Shown here piece after piece: positions 9,877 to 18,202 of a stretch of 64,000 nt of DNA. The notes below the pieces were generated by a model. It ran no database searches, had not been told where the DNA came from, and saw only the letters and a list, made by a program, of their open reading frames with translations. The number at the start of each line of letters is the position of its first letter. The stretch's first letter is position 1. A program made the position numbers and the translations under genes. This stretch comes from Saccharicrinis sp963677655 (GTDB lineage: Bacteria > Bacteroidota > Bacteroidia > Bacteroidales > Marinilabiliaceae), in the NCBI GenBank assembly GCA_963677655.1, contig OY782089.1. One strand, 5' to 3'.

Positions 9877-9957
9877 CTATCCTTATTTTTTTTTAATTAG
9901 TCTATGTATTCAATACTTCATTAAGTTTTCTATACATAAGATGGATAATAATCTCAT

Positions 9958-11529
9958 TTAAAATGAAAGTACAACTTTATCCAGTATCGGTTTTGATTGG
10001 TTTTCGGTACTATCCTTGATTTTAACTTCAAACTGAAATGCATATCCCTTGGGCAATCCAGAAAGATCCATCTGCGCAGGAATTTTCTTTATCTGCTTGG
10101 CAAAACCTTCTATATAATCATATTGTTCCTTCACGATTTGCCATTCACCCCAATTGTCAATGGCTCCATCATTGGTAGTATCCACACCAACACGAACTTC
10201 TACAGTTTCTACCCATGGTCCGGAACTAATATAATCGTATTTAGTTTGCGTAAGCATATAAAACTTCCCTTCGGCAAACATCACATCGGGATCGGGATGT
10301 CCTTGACCGATATTTCCACAAAAGGTAAACTGTTTATTAATATCATCGGAAGTAAACCAGGCAACACTCATATTTTCTTTACCATGTTTACCTGCCTGAT
10401 CATAATCGCAAAACAAATAGTATTGTCCTCCAATTGAAATAGAAGCCCAGTCGCCAAAAGCATTCTGCTCCGGTTCATGCACCTCATATCTTGCAAATGC
10501 ACGGGTATCTCCAGCTTTCATTCTATGTTGAGGAACGTCAACTTCCACTGTTTTTCCCGGATAATTTTTCGGATCTTCTAAATGCCAATGCGGATGCGCA
10601 TATTCAGCAAATTTACCAGTTGGTTGGGTACGCTCATCCACTGGAGGGTTTAATATTTTAAAATCATTGATTCCATCAGGACTTACGGCATGAACCGCCA
10701 GCGGAGAATCCCATGCATGGGTGGAAGCATCAATCGGCGACCAATCTTCTGCAATTAAGTGGAAATTTCCATCCAGGTCGCGGATTACAGCACAATCTGA
10801 ACCATCAGATGGATCGTTAAAAGCCATTCCCATATTTTTACCCGGAGCACCATCAGTTAAGTCCTCGTCAACATAAACATGCGGATCCTGATCGTTTGGA
10901 AAATCATAGTATAAATAAAGCTTTCCATCCGCATACTCAGCTGTGGTTGACCATTTTGCAAAACCATCTGACACGGGACCATGATGAACCCAATTCACCA
11001 TATCTTTACTTTGCCAGGCATGATACCCACCAAGCCCTTCTTTCAATCCTCCGGGAGCATCGAATTGGTTAGCCCAGGGAGTAGTTTTTAACTTCATATT
11101 AAAACCTTCAAGAGTAGCGTCCTCTCCTTGAAAAGTTCCATCTTTCTGACTTTTACTTTTTCCGTACCTGCCAAACATCCAATAGTTACCATCACCCAGC
11201 TGTAATGCCACAGGGGCATCTCCTAAGTTAGATGGTCCGACATTAGAAACAGGCTCCCAATTTAACCATTCAGGTGATTGAGAAAAAGTGATAGATTTAA
11301 CAGCCTGTTTATTAGCGAACTTTTTAACAGAACTTTTAAAAGAGGCTTCAGTTGCAGTAGGAACAACCTTCCCTTCTGCTATCTCTATATTTGACAAATT
11401 AGCCACATTGGCCTGCCAATCCTCTTGTGAATCTAAAATCCAGGATTCTTCTTTACATTCTTGCGTACATCCGGATGCAACAACCATTAATATTATTAAG
11501 AGTTGTAAAAATTTTAATAATGACTTCAT
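9958..11529 (-). CDS. GH43-like beta-propeller lipoprotein
   Basis: Predicted glycosidase of 523 residues with the blade repeats of a five-bladed propeller. The start chosen is the ATG at 11529, giving a lipoprotein signal (MKSLLKFLQL... then VASGC); a longer reading frame to 11577 would overlap the upstream sulfatase and spoil the signal. Blades are seen as DAPVALQLGDGNYWMFGRY, EYADGKLYLYYDFPND, CAVIRDLDGNFHLIAEDW, ISIGGQYYLFCDYDQAG and DPDVMFAEGKFYMLTQTKY. The acidic residues are placed much as in clan GH-F (GH43) and GH117, but I cannot assign a family or the three catalytic acids with certainty. Last gene of the sulfatase-GH29-GH172-sulfatase operon (11 bp after the sulfatase stop), followed by a terminator. 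Probably acts on a desulfated oligosaccharide. Confidence 0.65.
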   Translation of the reverse strand: MKSLLKFLQLLIILMVVASGCTQECKEESWILDSQEDWQANVANLSNIEIAEGKVVPTATEASFKSSVKKFANKQAVKSITFSQSPEWLNWEPVSNVGPSNLGDAPVALQLGDGNYWMFGRYGKSKSQKDGTFQGEDATLEGFNMKLKTTPWANQFDAPGGLKEGLGGYHAWQSKDMVNWVHHGPVSDGFAKWSTTAEYADGKLYLYYDFPNDQDPHVYVDEDLTDGAPGKNMGMAFNDPSDGSDCAVIRDLDGNFHLIAEDWSPIDASTHAWDSPLAVHAVSPDGINDFKILNPPVDERTQPTGKFAEYAHPHWHLEDPKNYPGKTVEVDVPQHRMKAGDTRAFARYEVHEPEQNAFGDWASISIGGQYYLFCDYDQAGKHGKENMSVAWFTSDDINKQFTFCGNIGQGHPDPDVMFAEGKFYMLTQTKYDYISSGPWVETVEVRVGVDTTNDGAIDNWGEWQIVKEQYDYIEGFAKQIKKIPAQMDLSGLPKGYAFQFEVKIKDSTENQSKPILDKVVLSF

Positions 11530-11540
11530 GCTTATAAATT

Positions 11541-13055
11541 TTATTTCTTCTTTCTGAAATCCTTGTGCTTCTTCCAAATATCTATTTCTGTATCATTTGA
11601 CTGAACAGCCCCTTCTGTAGTTCTTCCCTTTTCAACAAAATTTTCTAATAAGTTAATCAGCGAATCCGTCTTTTGAGGGTATTTACTCATCAAATTATTT
11701 TCTTCTCCAATATCCTGTTTTAAATTATATAACTGCATATCAGGAAGACCTGCTTCTTTTGCTTCATAATCTTTTGGAGAACTCCAGCCTCCTGAACCTG
11801 GAGCTAATAATAATTTCCAATCTCCCTTCCGAATAGAAAAACGTCCATCGATAGAGTGATGAACAATCTCTTTTCGAGGATTATTTACAGGCTTACCATA
11901 AAGCGCATTCAAAAAGCTCTTGCTGTCCTCTGCAGTATTTTCAGGAATATCATAAGAAAAATACTCTGCAAAAGTGGCCATCAAATCCGAAAGGCATACC
12001 AAATGATCTGATTCTGTATTTGATTTAATCTGCTTTGGCCAACGAACAATAAATGGTACTCTATGACCACCATCCCACAAGTCGGCTTTTGAACCTCGCA
12101 ACCATGCACTGGGATAATGCCCTTGAGACTGGAGCTTTGGAATATTTGCAGCCTTTGATGTCCCATTATCTGCACTAAAAATTACAATAGTATTCTCGCT
12201 AAGTCCGTTGCGCTCTAATGCTTCCAACACTGACCCAACAGAACCATCTGTTTGTGCAACGAAATCACCATAATCTCCTAAATTTGTTTTACCCTGCCAA
12301 TCCTTAGCTGGAACTATTGGTGTATGTGGTGAATTTTGAGCGAAATAAATAAAAAAGGGATTCCCATTTTTGGCATCTTCTGCTTTCTGGTCAATTATCT
12401 TAGTCACCTCATGAGTTAATACAGGCAACACATCAACCACATCTATTTCTTCAACAATTTTATCGTTGCGAACAATGCTACTCATTGCTCTTGAATGATG
12501 AAAACCATAAAAAGTATCAAAGCCCCGCGTAATCGGGCCATCCGGAATTATTGTTCCTACAGGTACTTTTGCCAGGTATCTCCCTTTTTTCTTTTGGGGT
12601 TTTACATCCTTTAGTTCTTTTGGTACTTCATAGTGATATTCCAGATGCCATTTACCCACAAGTGAAGTGCTATAACCATGTTCCCGAAACAAATGTCCCA
12701 GAGTCATCCTATCAGACGCTATCAACGGCTCCTCTCCTCCCTTAACAACTCCATTTTGCAATCGTGTACGCCAATTATACCTACCGGTTAACATGGCATA
12801 TCTGGATGGCGTACAAACAGAAGCACTGGTATGCGCATCTGTAAAAACCATTCCCTCTGAGGCCAGCTGATTTAACTTGGGTGTCGGGATTTTGCTTCGG
12901 TCAGGATTAAGCGCTTCAATTTCTCCATATCCCATGTCATCGGCTAATATCAGAATGACGTTGGGAAGTGCTTTTTTCGCTTTTTTGTTTGTGTTTGTAA
13001 AATTACTTAGCAGAAGCACAACACTAATGGCAATTAGAACTTGTCTGAATTTCAT
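11541..13055 (-). CDS. Sulfatase, S1 formylglycine family
   Basis: Exported sulfatase of 504 residues. Signal peptide about 1-22. The metal-binding start ILADDMGYGE has D39 and D40; the signature SVCTPSRYAMLTGRY places the Cys to be converted to formylglycine at C81. The sequence after it (NWRTRLQNGV) resembles galactose- or N-acetylgalactosamine-6-sulfatase-like S1 subfamilies, but the subfamily is a guess. SADNGT is the second conserved metal site. The gene starts 9 bp after the GH172 stop. It removes sulfate esters from sugar residues in the periplasm. Activity requires a maturating enzyme (anSME or FGE) that is not in this window. Confidence 0.92.
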   Translation of the reverse strand: MKFRQVLIAISVVLLLSNFTNTNKKAKKALPNVILILADDMGYGEIEALNPDRSKIPTPKLNQLASEGMVFTDAHTSASVCTPSRYAMLTGRYNWRTRLQNGVVKGGEEPLIASDRMTLGHLFREHGYSTSLVGKWHLEYHYEVPKELKDVKPQKKKGRYLAKVPVGTIIPDGPITRGFDTFYGFHHSRAMSSIVRNDKIVEEIDVVDVLPVLTHEVTKIIDQKAEDAKNGNPFFIYFAQNSPHTPIVPAKDWQGKTNLGDYGDFVAQTDGSVGSVLEALERNGLSENTIVIFSADNGTSKAANIPKLQSQGHYPSAWLRGSKADLWDGGHRVPFIVRWPKQIKSNTESDHLVCLSDLMATFAEYFSYDIPENTAEDSKSFLNALYGKPVNNPRKEIVHHSIDGRFSIRKGDWKLLLAPGSGGWSSPKDYEAKEAGLPDMQLYNLKQDIGEENNLMSKYPQKTDSLINLLENFVEKGRTTEGAVQSNDTEIDIWKKHKDFRKKK

Positions 13056-13064
13056 TGTTCTATT

Positions 13065-14699
13065 TTAATTATTTTCAAACTCTATTGGCAATTCTGGAAC
13101 ATTCAATGCTTCTTTTGGATCAGGAATCCTATTGGATGTGGTCTCAGCATCGCCATACCACATTACTCCTACGCCATAGCCCAGCTCACAATCTGTCCAG
13201 CTCCAAATTTCCATATCCAATTTTAGAGATGATGAAAAAGGCATTACATCCAATGAACGAGTGCGTGTTTCAGTACTGTAACCTTGTGTATTCCGCTCAT
13301 CTCCGGTTTTTCGATTTAACTTATTGTAAACATTACATCGAGGCTGAGCATGAAAAGGATGTTGGTAAAAATCGGTACTCTTTCCTCCCCAGGAATAAGC
13401 GTAATAATCTTCGGTACCGGTGCCAAATATCGATGGAAAATCTTCACCGTCGACCCAGATTTTTTCGTCTCCTTCGCCCCACCATTTTTTTACGGGATTC
13501 ATAACAGTAAGCGCATCTCCAACATATACACCACGCCCTTTAAGAGTTATATAATTCCAGTCAGAGAATGGGCGTGTGGATACGGGGTACTGTCCTCGCC
13601 ATGCTGCATGAAAGTACATGCTTTGCTCATTCCATTGGTAGTCTCCAACCACAGCGTTTAATTCAATATCGATGGGTTCCTTCCCGAGATTTTCAATAGA
13701 TATGCTAGCTGATTCCTGATAGGGCATCACCCAACGACAGCTCAATGTTCCATCTTCAGCCACCGTGTTATGCCAACCCTGATATGGGTGCAAACCAATA
13801 CCGGTTCCAAAAAAATCACCGATAGGACACCATACGGTTTCTTTGCCATCAAATTTCATTTTAAGAATAACTGATCGTGTAACGGAGGCGGAATCGTAAT
13901 TATCAAGCTTTATAGATAAGTTTCTGATGGCAGAACCACCTGAAGGCAACTCTACACTTTTCTCTTTCTTGCCAGAAAGTTGCTCTCGGAATGATATATT
14001 CTGTCCCTTGTTTTTGCTTTGTGGGGACAAGATTTCATCTCCAACTTTTTTTATGAATTCAGCATTAGCATTAAAATCATCAAGTGTAAAGGTTTTTACT
14101 TTTGTTCCCTTGGCATACTCACGGTAGGTAAACTGAAAGAAAAAAGGACGTCCTGTGGTTGTAATTTTGCAACTTTTGGCATAAGGAATTGGAAAAAAAG
14201 ATACCGCTGAGCGTAAAGACTTATGTGCAAAGGGATAAGGAATTAAGCCATCCCCATTTAACAATCCCAACATATTTCCTTGCAAGGTAGGTTCCTCTGC
14301 GCCATCAAGGTATATTTTAATGTCCATATCTGCATCGGATTTATTGGGCTTTAAAAAAGGCATCCAGGTACGCACAATTGCTCCAGCTCCCTGATGATCC
14401 ATCAAAACCCATTCCTTTTCTCCATTTTTTTCTTCTATTCTAATGAAGTTATGGTCTTTGTCATTCGAATTCAAATCATGGTTAAAATACCATGCCGCAC
14501 TATCTTCAGGAGTAACAGAAACTCTGTTGTAGCTACTTTCCTGCTTTAGGCGAAAATCTACCTTGGGGAATCGTGTTTGCGAATCACGATCGATCATTTC
14601 TGTCAAAAGGTTTTCGATGGATACTATTTTATCTTCCTTGAAACAAGAGGTAAAAAATAAACAAACTAGCACAATGCCAATATTCAACTTATACTTCAT
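13065..14699 (-). CDS. GH172 (DUF2961) glycosidase lipoprotein
   Basis: Lipoprotein of 544 residues (signal peptide with FTSC at residues 16-19). Family motifs are WVLMDHQGAGAIVRTWMP (97-114), IGDFFGTGIGLHP (293-305), WWGEGDEKIWVDGE (406-419) and GTGTEDYYAYSWGG (426-439) containing Glu430. In the characterised GH172 enzymes (difructose-dianhydride synthase, alpha-D-arabinofuranosidase) catalytic glutamates lie in such motifs, so Glu430 is a likely catalytic residue. Only a few activities are known, all on furanose or fructose linkages. Its place in an operon with sulfatases and a fucosidase suggests a furanoside or unusual side chain in the substrate. Gap to GH29 is 45 bp and to the next sulfatase 9 bp. 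Confidence 0.85.
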   Translation of the reverse strand: MKYKLNIGIVLVCLFFTSCFKEDKIVSIENLLTEMIDRDSQTRFPKVDFRLKQESSYNRVSVTPEDSAAWYFNHDLNSNDKDHNFIRIEEKNGEKEWVLMDHQGAGAIVRTWMPFLKPNKSDADMDIKIYLDGAEEPTLQGNMLGLLNGDGLIPYPFAHKSLRSAVSFFPIPYAKSCKITTTGRPFFFQFTYREYAKGTKVKTFTLDDFNANAEFIKKVGDEILSPQSKNKGQNISFREQLSGKKEKSVELPSGGSAIRNLSIKLDNYDSASVTRSVILKMKFDGKETVWCPIGDFFGTGIGLHPYQGWHNTVAEDGTLSCRWVMPYQESASISIENLGKEPIDIELNAVVGDYQWNEQSMYFHAAWRGQYPVSTRPFSDWNYITLKGRGVYVGDALTVMNPVKKWWGEGDEKIWVDGEDFPSIFGTGTEDYYAYSWGGKSTDFYQHPFHAQPRCNVYNKLNRKTGDERNTQGYSTETRTRSLDVMPFSSSLKLDMEIWSWTDCELGYGVGVMWYGDAETTSNRIPDPKEALNVPELPIEFENN

Positions 14700-14744
14700 T
14701 ATATTACTTTTTAGATTTTTTACAATAGAGGATTTAATTCAATT

Positions 14745-16328
14745 TTATTTTGCATTCCCATCTAAATCCACTTTTTTGGTTCCTTTAAATGCTTTATCAA
14801 CATCTGTTTGAATTACGTTCGGATGATGTTGTTCTTCTGATGTAACAATCTCAAAAGACCAGGCATGCTGGCTACTTCCCAGATCCTTTGGTGGGTCAAT
14901 ACGAAGACCTTCAGCTGTCACCTCCCATATAACTTCTGCATCTGATCCAAGAAGACTTACGGATTTAATCTGTTTGTTATCCCATCCTGTTGTAGCTTCA
15001 ATAACAAAAGGTTCTAAAGGCTTCGCACATTTAATGGCGTAAAGTTTCTTTCCGTTTGTGGTAAACGAAAGATGCTCATTTTCCTGTTGGTTCACTTTCC
15101 AGTAGCGGGATCCATAAATTGCAGCTCCATTAATTTTCAACCACTCTCCCATAGCTTTCAATCGCTCAACCTGCTCTGGCACTAAAGTACCATCTGACTT
15201 TGGGCCAATGTTGATCAGGAAATTTCCATTGCGGCTAATTACTTCAACCATTTCATGAATAACACCTTCAACACTTTTATATTTATCACCCTCTAAATAT
15301 CCAAATGAAGTACCAAAAGTGGTACAGCTCTGCCACTTGGGGCCAATGACTTTTAGTTTAAGGTTATCCTTTTCAAGACATCCCACACCATCAGGCCAGT
15401 TTCTGTTTTTTCCTTTATTATTCACGTAAACTGACTGACCATTGGCAGCTCCCTGATTCATAAAATCGGTAATCATACCCCGAACCTGATCGTCGAAATA
15501 TTTGATTAAAGGTTTTGCTTTTCCTTTTCGCACATTGTTGCCATCACGGGTATAAATAGGAAAATCATCCATCCATAACATATCAGGTTTGTATTTTTCC
15601 TCAATCTCTTTCCATCGAGCCACGTAATCATCCACATATTCTTTCGAAAAGCCAAATGGCCCATATAACGAGGCTGCTTTAGGTTCACGTTTAATTTCTT
15701 CAACAATATCTGGCAGTGGAGTAGCGTTAACTACATACAATTTTTCGGCAAAGAAAGAACTATGACGCTCGCGGTGATAAGAAGGTGCATATTTCAGTCC
15801 TTGTTTGCGAACCGCTTTACCAAGGTCTCCCACTATATCACGCTTAGGTCCCATATCAACAGCATTCCATGGTGTTAAATCAGAATCCCAATTGGCCCAA
15901 CCATCGTGATGTTCGGCCGTTAGCACTACATAATGCGCTCCAACTTCCTTAAAAAGTTTGGCCCACTCTTCCGGATTCCAATTTTCGGCCTTGAATTCTG
16001 GAATTATATCCTTATAACCAAACTCCGGAGGATTAGCTCCCCAACGTTCATTTACATATGGATAATAATGTTCGGGATCGCGATATATCATCTTAGGCAC
16101 ATGTTCTGAATATCCACGTCCTCCTTTACGATAGCCAATAACACTATAAGGCCCCCAATGAATAAAAATGCCAATTTTACCATCGTTAAACCAATCCGGA
16201 ACAGGCATCTTTTGCAAGGATTCCCAGGTTCCATCGTAGGGTTTTGGTTCTTTATTCTTTTCTTTCTCAGCATTACATGCTACAAGTGATAGCGCAATTA
16301 AAACGATTAAACTTTTAATTAGATTCAT
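14745..16328 (-). CDS. GH29 alpha-L-fucosidase, divergent lipoprotein
   Basis: Second GH29 enzyme, 527 residues. Lipoprotein signal LSLVAC with Cys18. Motifs are KIGIFIHWGPYSVIGY (51-66), HYVVLTAEHHDGWANWDSD (132-150) and MLWMDDFP, where D254 is the expected nucleophile. An insertion after the first barrel motif (about 70-110) sets it apart from the other two GH29 genes here. A C-terminal beta-domain follows from about residue 410. It starts 23 bp after the sulfatase stop and precedes GH172 at 45 bp, so it probably works on a partly desulfated oligosaccharide in the periplasm. The GH29 fold is clear; the exact linkage, and fucose itself, are not proven by sequence. Confidence 0.88.
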   Translation of the reverse strand: MNLIKSLIVLIALSLVACNAEKEKNKEPKPYDGTWESLQKMPVPDWFNDGKIGIFIHWGPYSVIGYRKGGRGYSEHVPKMIYRDPEHYYPYVNERWGANPPEFGYKDIIPEFKAENWNPEEWAKLFKEVGAHYVVLTAEHHDGWANWDSDLTPWNAVDMGPKRDIVGDLGKAVRKQGLKYAPSYHRERHSSFFAEKLYVVNATPLPDIVEEIKREPKAASLYGPFGFSKEYVDDYVARWKEIEEKYKPDMLWMDDFPIYTRDGNNVRKGKAKPLIKYFDDQVRGMITDFMNQGAANGQSVYVNNKGKNRNWPDGVGCLEKDNLKLKVIGPKWQSCTTFGTSFGYLEGDKYKSVEGVIHEMVEVISRNGNFLINIGPKSDGTLVPEQVERLKAMGEWLKINGAAIYGSRYWKVNQQENEHLSFTTNGKKLYAIKCAKPLEPFVIEATTGWDNKQIKSVSLLGSDAEVIWEVTAEGLRIDPPKDLGSSQHAWSFEIVTSEEQHHPNVIQTDVDKAFKGTKKVDLDGNAK

Positions 16329-16351
16329 AAGGAAAATATATTGTTAGTGTT

Positions 16352-17899
16352 TTATTGAAGTGCATCTTGATACATTGCTTCAATTTGCTTTCGCATCTTT
16401 TTAAGCAGTTTTGAATACTCCGGATTATTTGCTAAATTATCTTGCTCCAGAGGGTCTTTTTCCAAATCATATAACTCTTCAATTTTAGGATTGTGCTCAT
16501 AGTACACAAAATACTTATAACGGTCGGTTCGGATTCCATGACTGCGATATGATTTGTTTTCATTAATCATGATCTTATGGATTTCATCTACATTCTCCTT
16601 ATTCTTTGCATTGAACATATCTACAATAAAAAGATCTTCCATAAACACAGCATCCCTCCATTTTTTCATGTTCTGTGTTTTATTCAAAATTCCACTAAAA
16701 TCTCGTCCTTGCATACTCTTTGGTATTTCAAAACCAGCTAAAGAGAGAATAGTAGGAGCCATATCTACTGAAGAAATTAGAGCATCCTCCCTGAATCCAC
16801 GTTTTTCCTTAGGAACTCTTCCATCATACACAATCAAAGGCGCTTTTACAGATTCCTCATAAAGCAAACATTTATCAAAAAGGCCATGCGATCCCTGAAA
16901 GCGGCCATTATCACTGGTATAAATAATAACAGTATTCTCCAACATCCCTTTCTCCTTCAATTTTTCAACCAATAATCCCACCTGCTCGTCAACACTATAA
17001 GCCTGTGTAGCAAATCGTCGCACCAATCTCTGGAACTTTTCTGGCGTAGATGAACGTTGAGCATGCAGACGGGGACCTCGGGCATTTTCAACTACAACCT
17101 CCGGTAGTTTATCATTCTTTTCCACCCAGTTTTCCGGAACCGACATTTCATAATCCTTATATTGCTCAAAGTGGGGCCAATAGATATCTTTGTTATTGTC
17201 ATGCTTTACGGCATAAAAGCTCACTGATAAACAAAACGGCTGGTCTTTTGGCTGCGTTTCTATAAAGTGCAACATGGCTTCTCCAGTTCTCAATGTTCTT
17301 CCTGAATTTTCTCTGCCTGCTTTATATATTTCCTGTAGTTCCTTATCATTCTCCGGCCATGTAATCATACCATTTCTATCATGTGTTTCGGTACCAGCAA
17401 AATAATCAAATACATCACCCATATTTTCTTTGTAAAAATGCTCTTTGGGTGTACTTGGTCTTTGAGCCTTCTCAGAAACAGTAAACCCAACCTTACCTAT
17501 AAATCCGGTTCGATATCCAGCTCTTTTAAGAATTGCAGGGTAGCCTTTGGCAAAATCGGCTTGCGAAAGGGTGAAGTTATCAGGATATACAAACCCTACC
17601 CGATGATTTGAATTATAACGACCTGTCATCATCGTTACCCTACTGGGCATACAAATGGCAACAGCATAAAAAGCCTTATCAAAAGTAACTCCCTCTGCAG
17701 ACAGTTTATCAATATTTGGGGTATTAAACTCCGGACGTCCATAACAGCCCATATTGTCGCAACGCTGATCATCTGTCATCAGGAAAATGATATTAGGCTT
17801 ATCCAAGGACTGAGCCCAAAGATTAATAGTACTTGAAAACATCATGAGCAACATTATAAATAGTTGCATATTTCTAATTGGATTGTTGTTTTGCTCCAT
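16352..17899 (-). CDS. Sulfatase, S1 formylglycine family
   Basis: Exported sulfatase of 515 residues. Signal peptide ends LWAQ at about residue 30. IFLMTDDQRCDNMGCYG holds the metal-binding D43 and D44, and AICMPSRVTMMTGRY holds the formylglycine Cys83. The conserved YTSDNGRFQGSHG near residue 330 completes the metal site. The C-terminal part (YDLEKDPLEQDNLANNPEY) is typical of S1 enzymes. It differs strongly from the neighbouring sulfatases, so a different sulfate position or sugar is likely. First gene of the sulfatase-GH29-GH172-sulfatase-GH43-like operon, after a 303-bp gap. Confidence 0.92.
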   Translation of the reverse strand: MEQNNNPIRNMQLFIMLLMMFSSTINLWAQSLDKPNIIFLMTDDQRCDNMGCYGRPEFNTPNIDKLSAEGVTFDKAFYAVAICMPSRVTMMTGRYNSNHRVGFVYPDNFTLSQADFAKGYPAILKRAGYRTGFIGKVGFTVSEKAQRPSTPKEHFYKENMGDVFDYFAGTETHDRNGMITWPENDKELQEIYKAGRENSGRTLRTGEAMLHFIETQPKDQPFCLSVSFYAVKHDNNKDIYWPHFEQYKDYEMSVPENWVEKNDKLPEVVVENARGPRLHAQRSSTPEKFQRLVRRFATQAYSVDEQVGLLVEKLKEKGMLENTVIIYTSDNGRFQGSHGLFDKCLLYEESVKAPLIVYDGRVPKEKRGFREDALISSVDMAPTILSLAGFEIPKSMQGRDFSGILNKTQNMKKWRDAVFMEDLFIVDMFNAKNKENVDEIHKIMINENKSYRSHGIRTDRYKYFVYYEHNPKIEELYDLEKDPLEQDNLANNPEYSKLLKKMRKQIEAMYQDALQ

Positions 17900-18202
17900 T
17901 TGTTTAAATTTTAGGCAAGAGATTACAAACGATGAAACATTTAATCGCAGGTTTTCTCTTTTTCAATTCATAATTAAATGATAAAAATATACGTCATTCA
18001 TATAAATCTTTTAAAACGGTAGTAAAATGAAGTATCACTAAATTTAGAGATATGAAAAAGGCGAATCAAAAGCCACTAACACACTACTACCCAATACATA
18101 AGGAATCACAACCGATTCCCATTATATCACCACTTAATTTGTTTTTTTATCAATCAAATAATGGTATTTTCTAAAGAAGATTTAGCATAATGTTGCACCA
18201 AT
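17900..18202. other. Intergenic region upstream of the sulfatase operon
   Basis: A 303-bp AT-rich gap after the AraC-type regulator. It contains ATGAAGTA at 18027-18034, shared with the GH30 upstream region, and TGTTGCA at 18191-18197. I see no clear TAnnTTTG box, hairpin or small gene. Confidence 0.5.
18191..18197 (+). promoter_or_regulatory. Candidate operator, TGTTGCA motif
   Basis: Context CATAATGTTGCACC, about 290 bp upstream of the 17.9-kb sulfatase and 5 bp past the stop of the regulator gene. It shares its core with four other upstream sites. A weak call because the site is distant from the start. Confidence 0.25.

Larger units (their letters stand above)
9523..9957. other. Intergenic region with terminator and candidate operator
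   Basis: This 435-bp gap separates the GH43-like gene from GH31. It holds the hairpin terminator at 9855-9876 and a TGCAACA motif at 9773-9779. I found no exact CAAAnnTA (minus-strand TAnnTTTG) box and no small ORF with coding character. Confidence 0.6.

Noticed and set aside
9997..10437. Plus-strand frame of 146 codons
   Set aside because: It is fully antisense to the GH43-like gene and has low-complexity, hydrophobic composition typical of a shadow frame.
13055..13504. Plus-strand frame of 149 codons
   Set aside because: Antisense to the GH172 gene, which is supported by family motifs across the same bases.
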